Positions 12,413-24,270 are shown, counted from the stretch's first letter. The stretch: 64,000 nucleotides of DNA from Helianthus annuus (GCF_002127325.2 NC_035439.2:139191901-139255900), one strand, 5' to 3'. Made by a program: numbers and translations. Notes: generated from the letters alone by a model not told the origin.

Positions 12413-13943
12413 GGGTAAAGGATCCTGTAAAAAAGGCCCAAAGTGTGAGAAATGTAAGAAAGAATCTCAGCCATTAGATCTTTTGATCTAATGGTTGAGA
12501 TCAATAGGGACCAAATTGTAAAATATTTTTGTTAACTTGGACTGAATTGAAACATCTAGGGGCAATTGTGTCTTTTTATCTCTTTTTTGTAAATCAAAAT
12601 CCCTGCATTTTTGTTCTCTCTCTCATACGCTCCTAATTTCTCTCTTTCTCTCTCTTTCTTCTTCCATATTTCAATCAACTTAGGGTTTCGATCAATGAAT
12701 GTAGTTCCAGTTGTTCGTGTTTCTGGATCTGGTTACGGTTTCGATCGATGAGCATATTCATGTTTCAGGATTTGTTCCTATTTGATTTGTTTGACTTGTA
12801 TCAGATGTTCCTATTTGATCTAATTGTGGTTTCGCTATCAATATGCTTCTAGTTGTTCGTGTTTCTCTCGATCCGTCATTTGATTTGTCAGGACTTTTAT
12901 CAGATGATAGTCTAAATAGGGGTTCTCGATGAATATGTTTCTAGTTGTTCATGTTTCCGGATTGTTCCAGTTTGATTTGTCTGACTTTTATCAAATAATT
13001 ACCTATATAAGTCAAAGTAGCAGTCTAATTAAGGTTTCGATCAATGAATTATGAATATACTTCTAGATGTTCACTGGATGGTGTTTTTTGTTTACTGGAT
13101 GGTGTTTTTTGTTTCTGAATGGTGTTATTTTTTGTTCACTGGATGGTGTTTTTTGTTTACTGGATGGTGTTTTTTGTTTATGAATGGTGTTATTTTTTGT
13201 TTACTGGATGGTGTTTTTTGTTTCTGGATGGTGTTTTTTGTTTCTGAATGGTGTTATTTTTTGTTTATTGGATGGTGTTTTTTGTTTCTGAATGGTGTTA
13301 TTTTTTTCTGAATGGTGTTATTTTGTTTCTGAATGGTGTTATTTTTTGTTCACTGGATGGTGTTTTTTGTTTACTGGATGGTGTTTTTTGTTTCTGAATG
13401 GTGTTATTTTTTGTTTACTGGATGGTGTTTTTTGTTTCTGGATGGTGTTTTTTGTTTCTGAATGGTGTTATTTTTTGTTTATTGGATGGTGTTTTTTGTT
13501 TCTGAATGGTGTTATTTTTTTTCTGAATGGTGTTATTTTGTTTCTGAATGGTGTTGTTTTTTGTTTACCGAATGATTTTATATCTTGTACTGAATGGTGT
13601 TTATGTACTGAATGGTGTTATATTTTTTGTTTACTGAATGGTGTTATATTATTTTGTAAAAACACCATGAATTGAACTATGATTTTTTTTAAAACACCAT
13701 GTCATGAACATGCTCTGATTCTGTGAATGATGCAAAAAAAAAATTAAAATGAATGATGTTATGGACGGTTATAATTCCTTAAATCATGGATTTTCTCTCT
13801 CCAAATCCTTAAATCAAGGATTACCATATTTGACTTTGTTAATGCATTTACAATTATACCCTTTTCAATTAATTTAGATCTAATGGTTGAGATTCTTTCT
13901 TACCTTTCTCACACTTTTGGTCTTTTTTACAATAACTTCACCC
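12413..13943. mobile_element. Non-autonomous MULE (1531 bp) with 9-bp target duplication
   Basis: The ends form terminal inverted repeats of about 68 bp: the left end starts gggtaaaggatcctgtaaaa and the right end, reversed, starts gggtgaagttattgtaaaaa. Both end in an ...ccattagatc block. The flanks carry the perfect 9-bp repeat agtggttaa at 12404-12412 and 13944-13952. The corresponding site in the 5' LTR lacks the insertion. No transposase is encoded. The interior resembles a 5' UTR-like CT-rich stretch followed by a minisatellite. Confidence 0.92.
13051..13680 (+). repeat. Minisatellite inside the MULE
   Basis: Units of about 21-24 bp built on ggatggtgttttttgttt and gaatggtgttattttttg are repeated more than 25 times. 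A block of about 213 bp is repeated as a whole (from about 13117 and about 13330), giving a higher-order structure. Long open frames here (for example 13292-13675, rich in W, C, F and L) are by-products of the repeat and are not considered genes. Confidence 0.85.
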
Positions 13944-14658
13944 AGTGGTTAAGTATTATCAAGATGACCCGTTTGAAAATTTGTTTTGTTTGTTTTACGC
14001 CTTAGGGAGTTTAATGACCATGTCCCGGATATCCTTGGCATCATTCATGAAATGGCCACGACCTTAACACGGGGGGTGTAGGCGTACACCCGACATTGTG
14101 TTTATATATATTAAGGTATACCTGCTGGTTTCCCACCGCGGGACTATACTATGTGGTGTGTCTATTAATCTTAAACCCGGCACGAACCGGGCGACTAAAC
14201 GCATAACAAACATGTAATTCTTTTACAAGTTTAAATTTAATTAATTATCCCAAGTTATAAAAAGTTTTGAGCCTTGTGCATTCAAATCAATTTTTAAAAC
14301 ATTTTCAAAATGAGTCAGTTAAATTGTATTTACCAGTGTAAACTGACGTATTTTCCCAAAAAGACTAAGTGCAGGTACTACGCGTAATAGGCTGGTCTCT
14401 CCTAGCATCACATAGAAGTCTCACAAGCTTAGATGCCTGAGGTCTGTTGAACAATGTTTTATTTTATTTGCGATCCGCCTGTGATCTTATACTTTCCGTT
14501 TGTAATACTTGGATATTACTTTATATCGGATTGTAATATATTTATCTTTTGCTTCCGTTGTGCATTTAAATTGTGTTGTTTGACTATGATGATATCAATT
14601 ACGTCACTATACCCCCACTGGGCCCACCGGTGACACGTGTAAATATCAGGGTGTGACA

Positions 14659-15617
14659 AAGAAGAAGGAGATTAACAGTGCTGTTTGGGATGTCTCTGAT
14701 GATGAGGCATTGTTACTTAGTGTGGAGAGCTCTGTGAACTCTTGGGTCATGGATTCAGGGGCTTCGTTTCACGCCATGGACAACGGAGAAACGATGGTGA
14801 ATCTGAAACAAGGTGATTTTGGAAAGGTATGATTAGCCAATGACGAGATTCTTGAGGTAACGGGCATGGGTGATATTCAGTTGGTTACTCCATTAGGAAC
14901 TACATGGAACCTGAAGAATGTTAGGGTGATTCCGGGTCTGAAGAGGAAACTAATTTCTGTTTGTCAGTTGGATGAACAAGGACTGGAAGTAAGGTTTGGT
15001 GGTGATAAATGGAAGGTGGTCAATGGTAATCTTGTTATTGCTCGTGGTATGAAGTGTGGGTCATTATACATGGTTGAGGTACCTGCTGAGGGAAGTATAA
15101 CCGTCCAGGTTAAGCATGACAAAATCTGGTTCGCTAAATCTGTTGCTAAGAGAGTTCATTTTGTAAACGTGAAGTCTGGAGCAGGGATGTTAGCTGAACG
15201 AGTTCGAAAGTCTAAACCATTCAGGGGATTTAGTGACAGTGGGAGCATGGGGCGTGTTCCGGGTACAGTTACGAAGAACCGTTGGGTTTTGAAGACTAAC
15301 ACTGAAAATTCTCTCCTGTGGATTGTTTGCTGAGTTTGGAGAGTGTTGGTGATCCTTGGTGTATCTGGATCCGGTAGAGTGTCCAAACCGGGTGAGACAG
15401 AGGATGAGTTGTTAGCGGATTTAGCTACGACTGAGTTGGAGTTCGGGGGAGCTTCAACTAGTACGACTGAGTTGGAGTTCGGGGGAGCTTCAACTAGCCC
15501 TTCTGGTACTTGATGATGAGTGGCGGCTGCAACTAAAGGATTTGAAGATTACTGGATGACTGGGTTGCTTTGTGCTTGGAAGGCATGGAGATTATCACAA
15601 GCCTTCAAGTGGGAGAT
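14659..15617 (+). pseudogene. Ty1/copia protease fragment, pol deleted
   Basis: From 14659 the frame reads KKKEINSAVWDVSDDEALLL then SWVMDSGASFHAM, the copia aspartic protease active site (D-S-G). Next come NVRVIPGLKRKLISVCQLDEQ and GSLYMVEV, the usual protease to pre-integrase region. A TGA at 14830-14832 (probably from CGA) interrupts it; the downstream part stays open to 15333. Integrase, reverse transcriptase and RNase H are absent: only about 280 bp separates this frame from the 3' LTR. The upstream half was split off by insertion of gypsy A. Confidence 0.8.
15426..15497 (+). repeat. Exact 36-bp tandem duplication in copia remnant
   Basis: A 36-bp unit starting tacgactgagttggagttcg occurs twice head to tail without a mismatch. 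It is a multiple of three and in one frame duplicates 12 residues (TELEFGGAS core), suggesting it arose while the region was still coding. Confidence 0.85.
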
Positions 15618-15895
15618 TGTTGGGTTTGTGAAGGCTTAGAGACTTTGGGTCCATTTTAGCCCATGTTAGGTTTCTTGGGGCCCATGATAAAAATCCTAGT
15701 TCTATCTCTATATATACCTATTCATTGTATTGTAAACTTGGCTCTGAGCATAATAAAAATATATCTAGTGGCAGCCCGTGGACGTAGGATTCACACCGAA
15801 TCCGAACCACATAAATTCTCGTGTGTTGTTTATTGCTTTCGAGTGTGTGTGTGATAGTGTGTTCCGCTGCATGTTGCTCTGACCGATACCTAACA
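15618..15895 (+). repeat. 3' LTR of the Ty1/copia remnant
   Basis: It starts TGTTGGGTTTGTGAAGG after the purine tract caagtgggagat (15606-15617) and ends CCTAACA. It contains TATATATA near 15708 and the block gtggcagcccgtggacgtag typical of short copia LTRs. Length is 278 bp. The matching 5' LTR is outside the window. Confidence 0.8.
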
Positions 15896-16191
15896 TGTAT
15901 GATTTGAAAACATAAAGTACAAAACTCATCAATTTTAAACATAAAGGACAGCACCTGAAAATGAGTATAAAGATAAAGGACAATCCTTGAAATTCACTCT
16001 AAAAATATAAACAAAAAAATGTTCCGGTACGTGGCTTCAATATTGGGTCGGGTATTACATAATCACATACCCATGGAAAGTTTTGAAACTAATCTCATAT
16101 CTGGTCCCATACTCGTCGGGCTTCAGGTATACACAACCCATGTGTTTCAAGTATACCTGCCTGGCTCGAGATTTTTGCCATCCCTGTTACT
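15896..16191. other. Intergenic stretch, no gene seen
   Basis: AT-rich sequence with a short run (ataaaggacaatccttgaaa) resembling MULE ends but without a partner. A block 'gggtcgggtattac...ctcatacc' resembles one near 45740-45860. Nothing coding. It ends with target copy ttact (16187-16191) of the next element. Confidence 0.6.
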
Positions 16192-17086
16192 TGTAGGAAA
16201 TGGGTCACATTTTTATTAATAAAACTAATAAAAAAAATGAAGATACTCTCTTTAAACATTTGGGAAATTGTAGCACATGAACCGTGTACAAATTCAAATG
16301 AAAATAAATATGAACTACAACATATTTAATAAAACAATCGATTCAAACCAATATCTTCAAAAGATAAAGTCTTCAAGTTGATCTTTTACCGCGTCTATTT
16401 GTATGGTTCGTTGTGTTTTAAGTCCGTTGTGTAGGATTTAATGAGGTCTTGAACCACGTCTTCTTGTACAATAATTTCCTACAAAAAGAACAAACAAATG
16501 TTGACGATTCTGGCTGAGGCACGTGTTCAACACGCTTCCCTTAAAACAGATTCCGCGCCTCTACTAAAGACGACGCGTCTGTCTCCCAGGGTACAACAGC
16601 CAAAGCAGTCTGTACTGCCGGAAATGGCCACGCGCCCGAGGTTACACCGAATAGAATTATAGTGTTTGAACTTGTGAAAAAATAATGATACCAAGGTGAT
16701 GGAATCAAGTAGAGAAAACTCATCTCTCTATAATTCCTAACATATGGATGTTCAAGTCTTCACCACTTCTCTAAGAATTCTTCATACATATCATCTTTCT
16801 CTTGTAGTTTTCTCATCATTCCAATGAGCTACACAGGCTACCATTTTTTTTACAAGAGTTGTGGGTAGTAAAGACTTTCTCTTAATTGGTGAATTTATTA
16901 GAGACATAAAACTCTAATAAAAGTTTTACTTAATTAGTGATTTAATTAGAGACATAAAACTCTAATAAAAGCTAATCAAGTGACATAAAACTCTACTCAA
17001 GAGTTTCACATATGGAATTTAATTAGAAATTATAATTTCACTCAATTATAAATTAAATAAATATCCCTTCACTAATTTTCCCAACA
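16192..17086 (-). repeat. 3' LTR (left) of the LARD-like element
   Basis: This copy differs from 21265-22155 by scattered substitutions and small indels. Both carry a 60-codon minus-strand frame (16541-16723 and 21611-21793) that stays open with only a few changes; its product is unrecognised. The hairpin block ttagagacataaaactctaa occurs twice near 16900 and 16930. Confidence 0.85.
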
Positions 17087-17096
17087 ATCCCTCACA
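17087..17096 (-). other. Polypurine tract of the LARD-like element
   Basis: On the minus strand tgtgagggat lies immediately upstream of the LTR start tgttggg. This sets the element's orientation. Confidence 0.65.
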
Positions 17097-20000
17097 TGAA
17101 TGGAGATTGTTCAAAACACTTAAAATTTCCAATGTAACCTCGACAGTTGAGTTTTCCCAACAATCGCTCATGAAATGCACTTTGCCCACTAGCTCTGAGT
17201 AGAACTCGATGTCTTTGAACTCATCTGTCGTTTGTGTAGACGACAATACACTTCACCCAAGACTCTCCTTGGCCTGGTCATCTCCTCATAGTCGTGTCCA
17301 ATAATGGTCGTGGAACACTTTCCTGGTTCTACGAGAGCTCTAGGAATTGTGCCCTCAATTCCATTCGGAGCGACCCCACTTCTCTCTAACATAGGTGATT
17401 CTCCTTAGATCATTAAAAGCATTGTGGTTATCATGATTTATCCAAATCATTACCACATATTATGCTTAGCCTCACTCTTTGTCACTGAATATCATAGGAA
17501 TAGACTAGGACGTATTTAAACACCCTTGTATACTTTGGGGGTATGTATAACCATATATACTAGCTTAAGCATATCATTTATGCCCCCACAGTGACCATCT
17601 TTAGGCATATGAGTTAGTTAGCCTATTGAACTTAGATCTTGGTATCTCCAGTCAGCTAAGTTAGGTGTTCTTCACATACCCTTTTTTCCATGGGCTTTAG
17701 TCTCATTCCACAACTTGATCTCTAATAAACCCTCAGGTTGTTGGATCCATGACATTGACAAATAACTTTGCGTATTTGAGATCAGTTGTCATGATGTGCT
17801 TTTAACTCGTAAGTTAATATTGCCTATTGTCAACTTCTAAGACTATAACCTCAGTGGCCATCTGAATCTGGTTATAATATATGTCTTTGTAAGATACGCT
17901 TATCATTTAAGGCAAACACATCTCCATTATGCACTACGACCTTTGTGTCCTCTACGTAGTCGTCTGTTTGCAATATTAGATTTGATTACAAAATCCTTAT
18001 TGCCAAACTTTTATGATACAAATGCAAGACACCCCCACATTTAAGTGTTATAGGATATCATCCAGATGGGGTAATGAAAACCATTTCTACATACCTTTAT
18101 AGGGTTGTTTCTAAATGGATCCTCCCCCACATCTCTTGCCATTTGATCAATATTTCCGTAACTTCACTTATGATGACATTTATACACATATGATTGAACA
18201 AGATCAACCTCATTGTATCAGTGAATTCAACTCATGTTTCATTAGCTTACATGAGCTTCCGAGCTAATCAAAGCAACACATGCCATTGTCATAAGTTTGT
18301 CACAAACTTAGAATAATTCTAATTTAACACCTAGAATAAGCCTAGACAATGAGTTCTCCTCATTAGCTTTGCGAACAAACTCTTCAAAAGTTACATGTCT
18401 TTTCCTTATAATGATGAAAATTCTCCCCCAACTTTGTCCATACACAAATTCTTTTTGTGTTCATACACATTTGAATGTTTAGAGTTAATTAGTCTCTGTC
18501 AAGACCCATAATTTACCAAGTACTAGTCTAGCATGCTTTAGACTACAATACTTTGGCATGTGAACAGAAGATGCATCATTCTGATTCTTCGCAGCCCTGA
18601 GGATATCATAATATCACTTTGCAACATTCATCCCTTGTTAAGACAAAATAATGAGACTTATTCATAATCCTAAATCATCAATATTTAGGAAGATCTCACA
18701 AATTACTGTATATAGCACACAGCTAAATTTCATCATTCATTTAAGGAACATAACTTGTTTACCTTTGATCTCCAACAATCTACCATTGACTCATAAGTAC
18801 TTAAACATAACTCTTAATCCAAGTCATTTGGTGAACACATTCATCACCAACAAGATGAATGTTTCTCGTCTACAATCAGTATTATGTGTGAGATAAAGTC
18901 AACTAGATCGACACTAAACAACATGGCATTCATAATTTTGTCATAAGTGATTTGCACACATCTATTGTTATTCATTAGGAGATATGTATATTTAGGATGC
19001 TCTCCCAAATGAAGGTAAAATCTCCATATAGATCTAACAATAATGAAGTGGTAGACGCATCTACTTATAAATCTCGCAAGATTTATTAAAGGTATACAAT
19101 AACATATAGTACTTTTATTTTCATATGTTAGAATTCACACTTGTGGATTTTCCAATGACTTCTAATGAAGTATGTGGACATGAATGTCGTTAGTGTATTT
19201 CATCTCAATACACTCACTACGTTCTTTCATTACTCACACATGATGTGGTTATACATTTGATGTTTTAGTCTTTGACTTTTAGTCAATGTAACAACTCTCA
19301 AGTCGTTTATGTCCAAGTATTTTCATGTACTATCCGTTTAAAACCATATTCTTTTAAACAATGTATAACCGACGTTATAACTATTTTCCACAAAAATAAT
19401 TTATACGTCACAACCACTAGTGATTTATTTCTTTGTAAAAAATTGCATGTGTTATCCGAAGATATTGAACACAAAACAATAAAATACATTGGAACCTAAA
19501 TCATAAGTGCCAATCACTTTTGAAATTTAAACGGAAGCATAGACAATATGTAGACATCAAATAGCAAAGTGTTTTTATCTTCAACACTTTATAATCTGAC
19601 CGAAATCTTCTCAACAATATCATCCCATGGCATGTCTTGAGGTACTCCCTCAATAAGACTCCATGCACTTGTAAGTACAAGTTCCCCATTTCATCTTGAA
19701 ATTTTAAACTTGGACAATTATGCTCAAAACAACACCAAGTTGTTACAAATACTACATTTAAGTAGTAAACTTGAACAATTAAATTTGTTCACGACAACAC
19801 CAAGTTGTTTTTCACCAAATAACATTTTATAACACGCATGTTAGAAAAAAATGTTATAAGAAGCACATTATAGAATCGAACGTTTACATAAAACGTTTTC
19901 AAAATATATAGTTTATAAAATAAACCATTTCTCATTATTTTTAATGCACACATAGGCAATTAAATGTTTACATAAAACATTCATGTTCATTATGAACAAT

Positions 20001-21264
20001 CTCTAATCTCGTATTCGTGATACACATTTTCTAACACACGTGTTAGAAATTTTAAGTCATTTTATATAAAACATGACCATTTAGATTTAGAAATCACAAA
20101 TTAAAGTTGGTGATAAAATCACACACAACTACACCATTACTTTATGGTGATTTAATTCTTGTATTTTTACTCTTGTATTTTTTTTCAATCTCATCAAGTT
20201 AGGCACATAGCCTACTTTTAATACAAGAGACATGGGGTGGAGATAACTCTCACTTAATTAAAGATTTTATTAGAGACATAAACTCTAATAAAAACTAATA
20301 AATTGAAATGAAACTCTCCTTAAGAGTTTATCTTCCATATGAAGAGTCTAGTAATTGGTTTTTATTTCATTAAATTCATATAAATACCACACCATCAGTT
20401 TATGGTGATTTAATTCCTTGAAGCCAATCAAACATCAACTTCAATGTATGACATTTTATTTCTAAATCATACAAAGAATTAAAAACAATGCTACAACAAA
20501 TTACTTATATAAAATGTTTACATAAAACATTTCAAAGCATTTGTATTTTAACCATTTTTAGCAATCATGTTAAAATGAAAGAAATTCTAACGCGCACGTT
20601 AGAAAAATTAGCATTTCCACAAAATGTTAATTCGACTTGCTAAAAACACATATATGGTTCAAATAAATAAGTCATTTCTAATACACACGTTAGAAACTAA
20701 ACAATTAAAAAATTGCTTCAAAACTAACGCTTTTCATGAACGTTTCTAACACACATGTTAGAAGACAAATGATTACAAAAATCATTATAAGACTTATTTG
20801 TTCATATCAATCCATGGGTGGATGAAGAGTCTACTTTAAATAGAAACTTAATTAGAGACATAAAACTCTAATCAAGTAACATAAAACTCTTATTTAAAGA
20901 CATAAAAAACTCTACTTAAGAGAATTTAACGTTTACAAAAAAACGTATGGTTTACACTAATAAACCCGATCTAACACAAAAGTTAGAAAATTTAACGATT
21001 CCCAAAATCGTTTCAAAACCAAACGTTGGAATTAAAACTATTCGTTTTGTACCACGGTATAGGATTTATGATTGTATCTCAATCTCAAAAAATCTAAACA
21101 CAACAAGTTGTAGTACATACATATTTCCCAAAATAAATATTTATAAGATCATAACCTCTAAAAATATTTTTTTATTCTATTATAAATCCTTTCGTAAACC
21201 CAAAATGCTTATAAATAAGGTTTTTAAGATTGTACCAACAATCTAATAAAATTTGTTTTAAGTT
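17097..21264 (-). other. Interior of the LARD-like element, non-coding
   Basis: No frame over about 100 codons and no known domain on either strand. It is AT-rich. From about 19830 it carries a spaced series of near-palindromes, and at 20250-20400 and 20830-20930 it repeats LTR-like blocks around ttagagacataaaactctaa. No gene is assigned. Confidence 0.7.
19830..20990. repeat. Six dispersed near-palindromes of one family
   Basis: Variants of TTCTAACACACGTGTTAGAA occur at about 19830-19846, 20029-20048 (perfect), 20585-20604, 20676-20695, 20743-20762 and 20970-20990. Most lie close to a block like tttacataaaacgtttt. They are non-coding and confined to the part of the interior nearest the 5' LTR (minus-strand sense). 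Confidence 0.8.
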
Positions 21265-22155
21265 TGTAGGAAATGGGTCACATTTTTATTAATAAAACTA
21301 ATAAAAAAATGAAAATACTCTCCTTAAACATTTGGGAAATTGTAGCACATGAACCATGTACAAATTCAAACGAAAATAAATATGAACTACAACATATTTA
21401 ATAAAACAATCGATTCAAACCAATATCTTCAAAAGATAAAGTCTTCAACTTGATCTTTTACCGCGTCTATTGTATGGTTCGTTGTGTTTTAAGTCCGTTG
21501 TGTAGGATTTAACGAGGTCTTGAACCACATCTCTTGTACAATAATTTCCTACAAAAAGAACAAACAAATGTTGACGATTCTGGCTGAGGCACGTGTTCAA
21601 CACGCTTCCCTTAAAACAGATTTCGCGCCTCTACTAAAGATGACGCGTCTGTCTCCCAGGGTACAACAGCCGAAGCAGTCTGTACTGCCGGAAATGGCCA
21701 CGCGCCCGAGGTTACACCGAATAGAATTATAGTGTTTGAACTTGTGGAAAAATAATGATACGAAGGTGATGGAATCGAGTTGAGAAAACTCATCTCTCTA
21801 TAATTCCTAACATATGGATGTTCAAGTCTTCAGTACTTCTCCAAGAATTCTTCATACATATCATCTTTCTCTTGTAGTTTTCTCATCATTCCGATGAGCT
21901 ACATAGGCTACCATTTTTTTTACAAGAGTTGTGGGTAGTAAAGAGTTTCTCTTAATTGATGAATTTATTAGAGACATAAAACTCTAATAAAAGTTTTACT
22001 TAATTAGTGATTTAATTAGAGACATAAAACTCTAATAAAAGCTAATCAAATGACATAAAACTCTACTCAATAGTTTCACATATAGAATTTAATTAGAAAT
22101 TATAATTTCACTCAATTATAAATTAAATAAATATCCATTCACTAATTTCCCAACA
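21265..22155 (-). repeat. 5' LTR (right) of the LARD-like element
   Basis: Partner of 16192-17086. The target copy ttact follows at 22156-22160. Confidence 0.85.
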
Positions 22156-22160
22156 TTACT

Positions 22161-23013
22161 CGGGTTGTGCGAAAACACTATTACAAATGGCTTATGATGA
22201 GAATCAGAAAAGAAAACTTGGATGATGAACCTGAGTGTGATACTGATAGTGGAATGTTATGAAACTACTATACAATTTCAACCATTTTTTACACCAAGTT
22301 ATAAATTATTCTACTCATACTTCTACTCTTTTAATTCATCTTCCATTTTTTCATCTTTTTTTTACGGTAAAATTTATTTTATTTTAATTGTTTTATTTTT
22401 ATTAAATTAACGAAATTATGTTTTTTTGGTTAAATATAACTTGAATTTTCGGTTTATCTGGTTATTTTTGAAGTGCCCTTGCAATTTGATTTCATTTGGG
22501 TAAAACTAATGTGGCATTGCTCACTACAGAAGGTTACAATTTGTCATACGGTCTTCTGGTGTATTTATTTTTTCTTTTGAACGGTAAATTTCTTTACTCC
22601 TGTCGTCTGTGGGAATCGAACCCAAGACCTCCCTCTTTCAAGTGTTTAAAATCATTGCATTTGCTAATAGACCACCACCCCATTGGTGGTCTTCTGGTGT
22701 ATTTGGCGGCGAAGTTATTTTTTAGCAAGGCCATTGCTCACTATAGAAGGTTATTGGGGAGGTAAAAGGACTGTCCTTTCTGTGGATAAAGGAATTGAAT
22801 TTGGATTGGAGTAGTTTTAGTGTACTTTACCTTTGTAAGCTAGCAACCTGCTAGCTGGTTTGATGTGATAATGAATTTGTTGTCCTTTCAAAAAAAAATA
22901 ATAAATAAAAAAAATAACGTGGCATTTCCTTATCGTTGGCTTTATTAGCTTCAGGTTGGAATGCCCTCTACGTCTTTCACCCACTTAGAAAAAAATAACC
23001 AAAAACATTTTTA
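22161..23013. other. Intergenic, with a possible tRNA-related relic near 22590-22690
   Basis: No gene is visible. On the minus strand near 22615-22635 the string ggtcttgggttcgattccc contains a good pol III B-box (ggttcgattcc), and the string gtcttctggtgtatttgg.. occurs twice (about 22550 and 22688). This suggests an old SINE or tRNA-derived repeat, but no A-box or target duplication is clear. Confidence 0.35.
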
Positions 23014-23420
23014 TTAATTGGAGTTTTGTTATAAATCTAGAAAAAGTGTATATTGTTAATTGGAGTTTTGTTATGAATCTAGAAAAAGAATAGCAAAGTT
23101 GCATACACACTATATATAATCTTAAGTTTAGGCAAATGAAAAAGACTTGTCAAAGGTTCCTTTTTGCCCATCGTTTATTAAAGATAGCGTTGTTGGGATA
23201 AAATGAATCACACCCACAAGTTGTATGAGTAATTTTTTTAGCAATTAATAATATTAACACTAAATCTAGAAAAAAAAGTATATGATGTAGACTTGCCAGT
23301 TGCATATTTATGTAAAGTATAATATAATTTGCCCATTGTTCATTTATGAATATCGATATTGGGATCAAATAAGTCATAAGTTGTATGAGTATTTTTTATT
23401 GTATTTAATATTAACAATAA
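23014..23420. repeat. Diverged direct repeats
   Basis: The block ttaattggagttttgttat followed by aatctagaaaaag occurs at about 23014 and 23057. A longer diverged repeat (ttgcccat...gttgtatgagta) occurs near 23165-23235 and 23330-23390. AT-rich and non-coding. Confidence 0.55.
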
Positions 23421-23478
23421 CATGGAGAATGAATTAAAGTGGCAAAGCAATCTCTATTCTCTATCTTAGCACTATGGG

Positions 23479-23741
23479 GTAGCCAGTAGGGATGAGTATG
23501 GTATTCGTTTGGTACCAAAAGTACCAGTATCGAAAATCCTTAAAAATGAGTATTAGTACTGGTATCAAAACTACCCGGTACGGTACGGTTCGTTACCAGT
23601 ATTTTAGTGTAAAAACCGGTAAATACTGGTACCGAACCGTTACCGTACCGAAAATGTCAAAAGTCGGTACCAAATCGATACTGAAAATGTACCCGGTTCG
23701 GTAAATTCAGTACTAATACCGGGTACCATTTGCTCATACCT
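23479..23741. mobile_element. hAT-like miniature element, 8-bp target duplication
   Basis: The ends are imperfect inverted repeats (left tagggatgagtatggta; right reversed aggtatgagcaaatggtacc). The 8-bp sequence actatggg flanks it at 23471-23478 and 23742-23749. The interior is dense in ggtacc/ggtaccg motifs in both orientations, as expected for sub-terminal transposase-binding repeats. No coding sequence. Confidence 0.75.
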
Positions 23742-23972
23742 ACTATGGGACGCATACACTCGATCTTATGGCGGTTCGCAAGATTGACGTGAAAGGAGTG
23801 CGGCCCCATCAGCTTGGGGGGCATGTTTCCTTTTCTAATATTAGATAACATAACAATCAGTAACCTCTAGCAACCTTGACCCAATTTCACATTTTCTTAA
23901 AGTCTCAATAAAGCCCCTCACCTGTACACACAAAAAAACACGTTAATGGTGTGAACGGTAAAATAAAAACAA

Positions 23973-24270
23973 AAGTAAATTACGTTTTTGGTCCCTGTGG
24001 TTATATCACTTTTACTATATTAGCCAAAAATAAGAATTTTTAACATATCGGCTCTCATGGTCTATATAACTAACAATTTTAGCCACTAAGTCTAGAGATT
24101 ATGGGGGCCAAAATGGTTAGTTATAGAGACCATGGGGGCCAAAATGATTAGACTTAGGGGTCAAAATGGTTAGTTATAGAGCCCATGGGGGCAGATATGT
24201 TAAAAATTCTTATTTTAGGCTAATATAGTAAAAGTGATATAATCACAGGGGCGAAAAACGTAATTTACTC
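23973..24270. mobile_element. Foldback MULE-type miniature element, 9-bp target duplication
   Basis: About 80 bp at each end are inverted copies (left aagtaaattacgtttttggt, right reversed gagtaaattacgtttttcgc). The 9-bp sequence taaaaacaa occurs at 23964-23972 and 24271-24279. The centre contains further repeats of 'ccatgggggccaaaatggttag'-like text. Non-autonomous, no coding. Confidence 0.85.

Larger units (their letters stand above)
1..14658 (+). mobile_element. Ty3/gypsy retrotransposon A, chromovirus/Tekay-like, degenerate
   Basis: Layout: 5' LTR to 3317, primer site, untranslated leader 3334-5515, gag/protease remains 5516-6430, scrambled gag and pol remains to about 8880, polypurine tract 8889-8901, 3' LTR 8902-14658. 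LTRs begin TGTAACACC and end GGTGTGACA. Removing the MULE and one target copy, the 3' LTR is about 4.2 kb, a length known in the Tekay/Del chromovirus group. The right flank reads as Ty1/copia protease coding sequence starting at 14659, so element A inserted into a copia element. The left target duplication is outside the window. Confidence 0.85.
8902..14658 (+). repeat. 3' LTR of gypsy A, containing a MULE
   Basis: It begins TGTAACACC and ends GGTGTGACA. From 9830 on it is colinear with 1-3317. The LTR is interrupted at 12413-13943 by a MULE. The part 8902-9830 (the U3 missing from the left copy) holds four spaced repeats of a block resembling 'gggactaaaagtgtcaa... cctctgagtgacc...' near 9150, 9310, 9470 and 9790. 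No coding sequence is visible. Confidence 0.9.
16192..22155 (-). mobile_element. Coding-free LTR retroelement (LARD-like), nearly complete
   Basis: Direct repeats 16192-17086 (895 bp) and 21265-22155 (891 bp) begin tgtaggaaatggg and end cccaaca, so both are TG...CA. Perfect 5-bp target copies ttact flank the whole (16187-16191 and 22156-22160). The 4.18-kb interior has no frame resembling gag or pol. Read on the minus strand, a purine tract (tgtgagggat) abuts tgttggg, the copia-like LTR start, so the element is on the minus strand. The primer site next to 21264 would be aacttaaaac..., not the Met type. It must have depended on proteins from elsewhere. Confidence 0.85.

Noticed and set aside
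13292..13675. 127-codon plus-strand frame rich in W, C, F and L
   Set aside because: It is produced by translation of the minisatellite; unit length and composition explain it and no start context or domain is seen.
22600..22700. tRNA gene or SINE on the minus strand
   Set aside because: Only a B-box-like string is visible; no cloverleaf, A-box or target duplication could be established.
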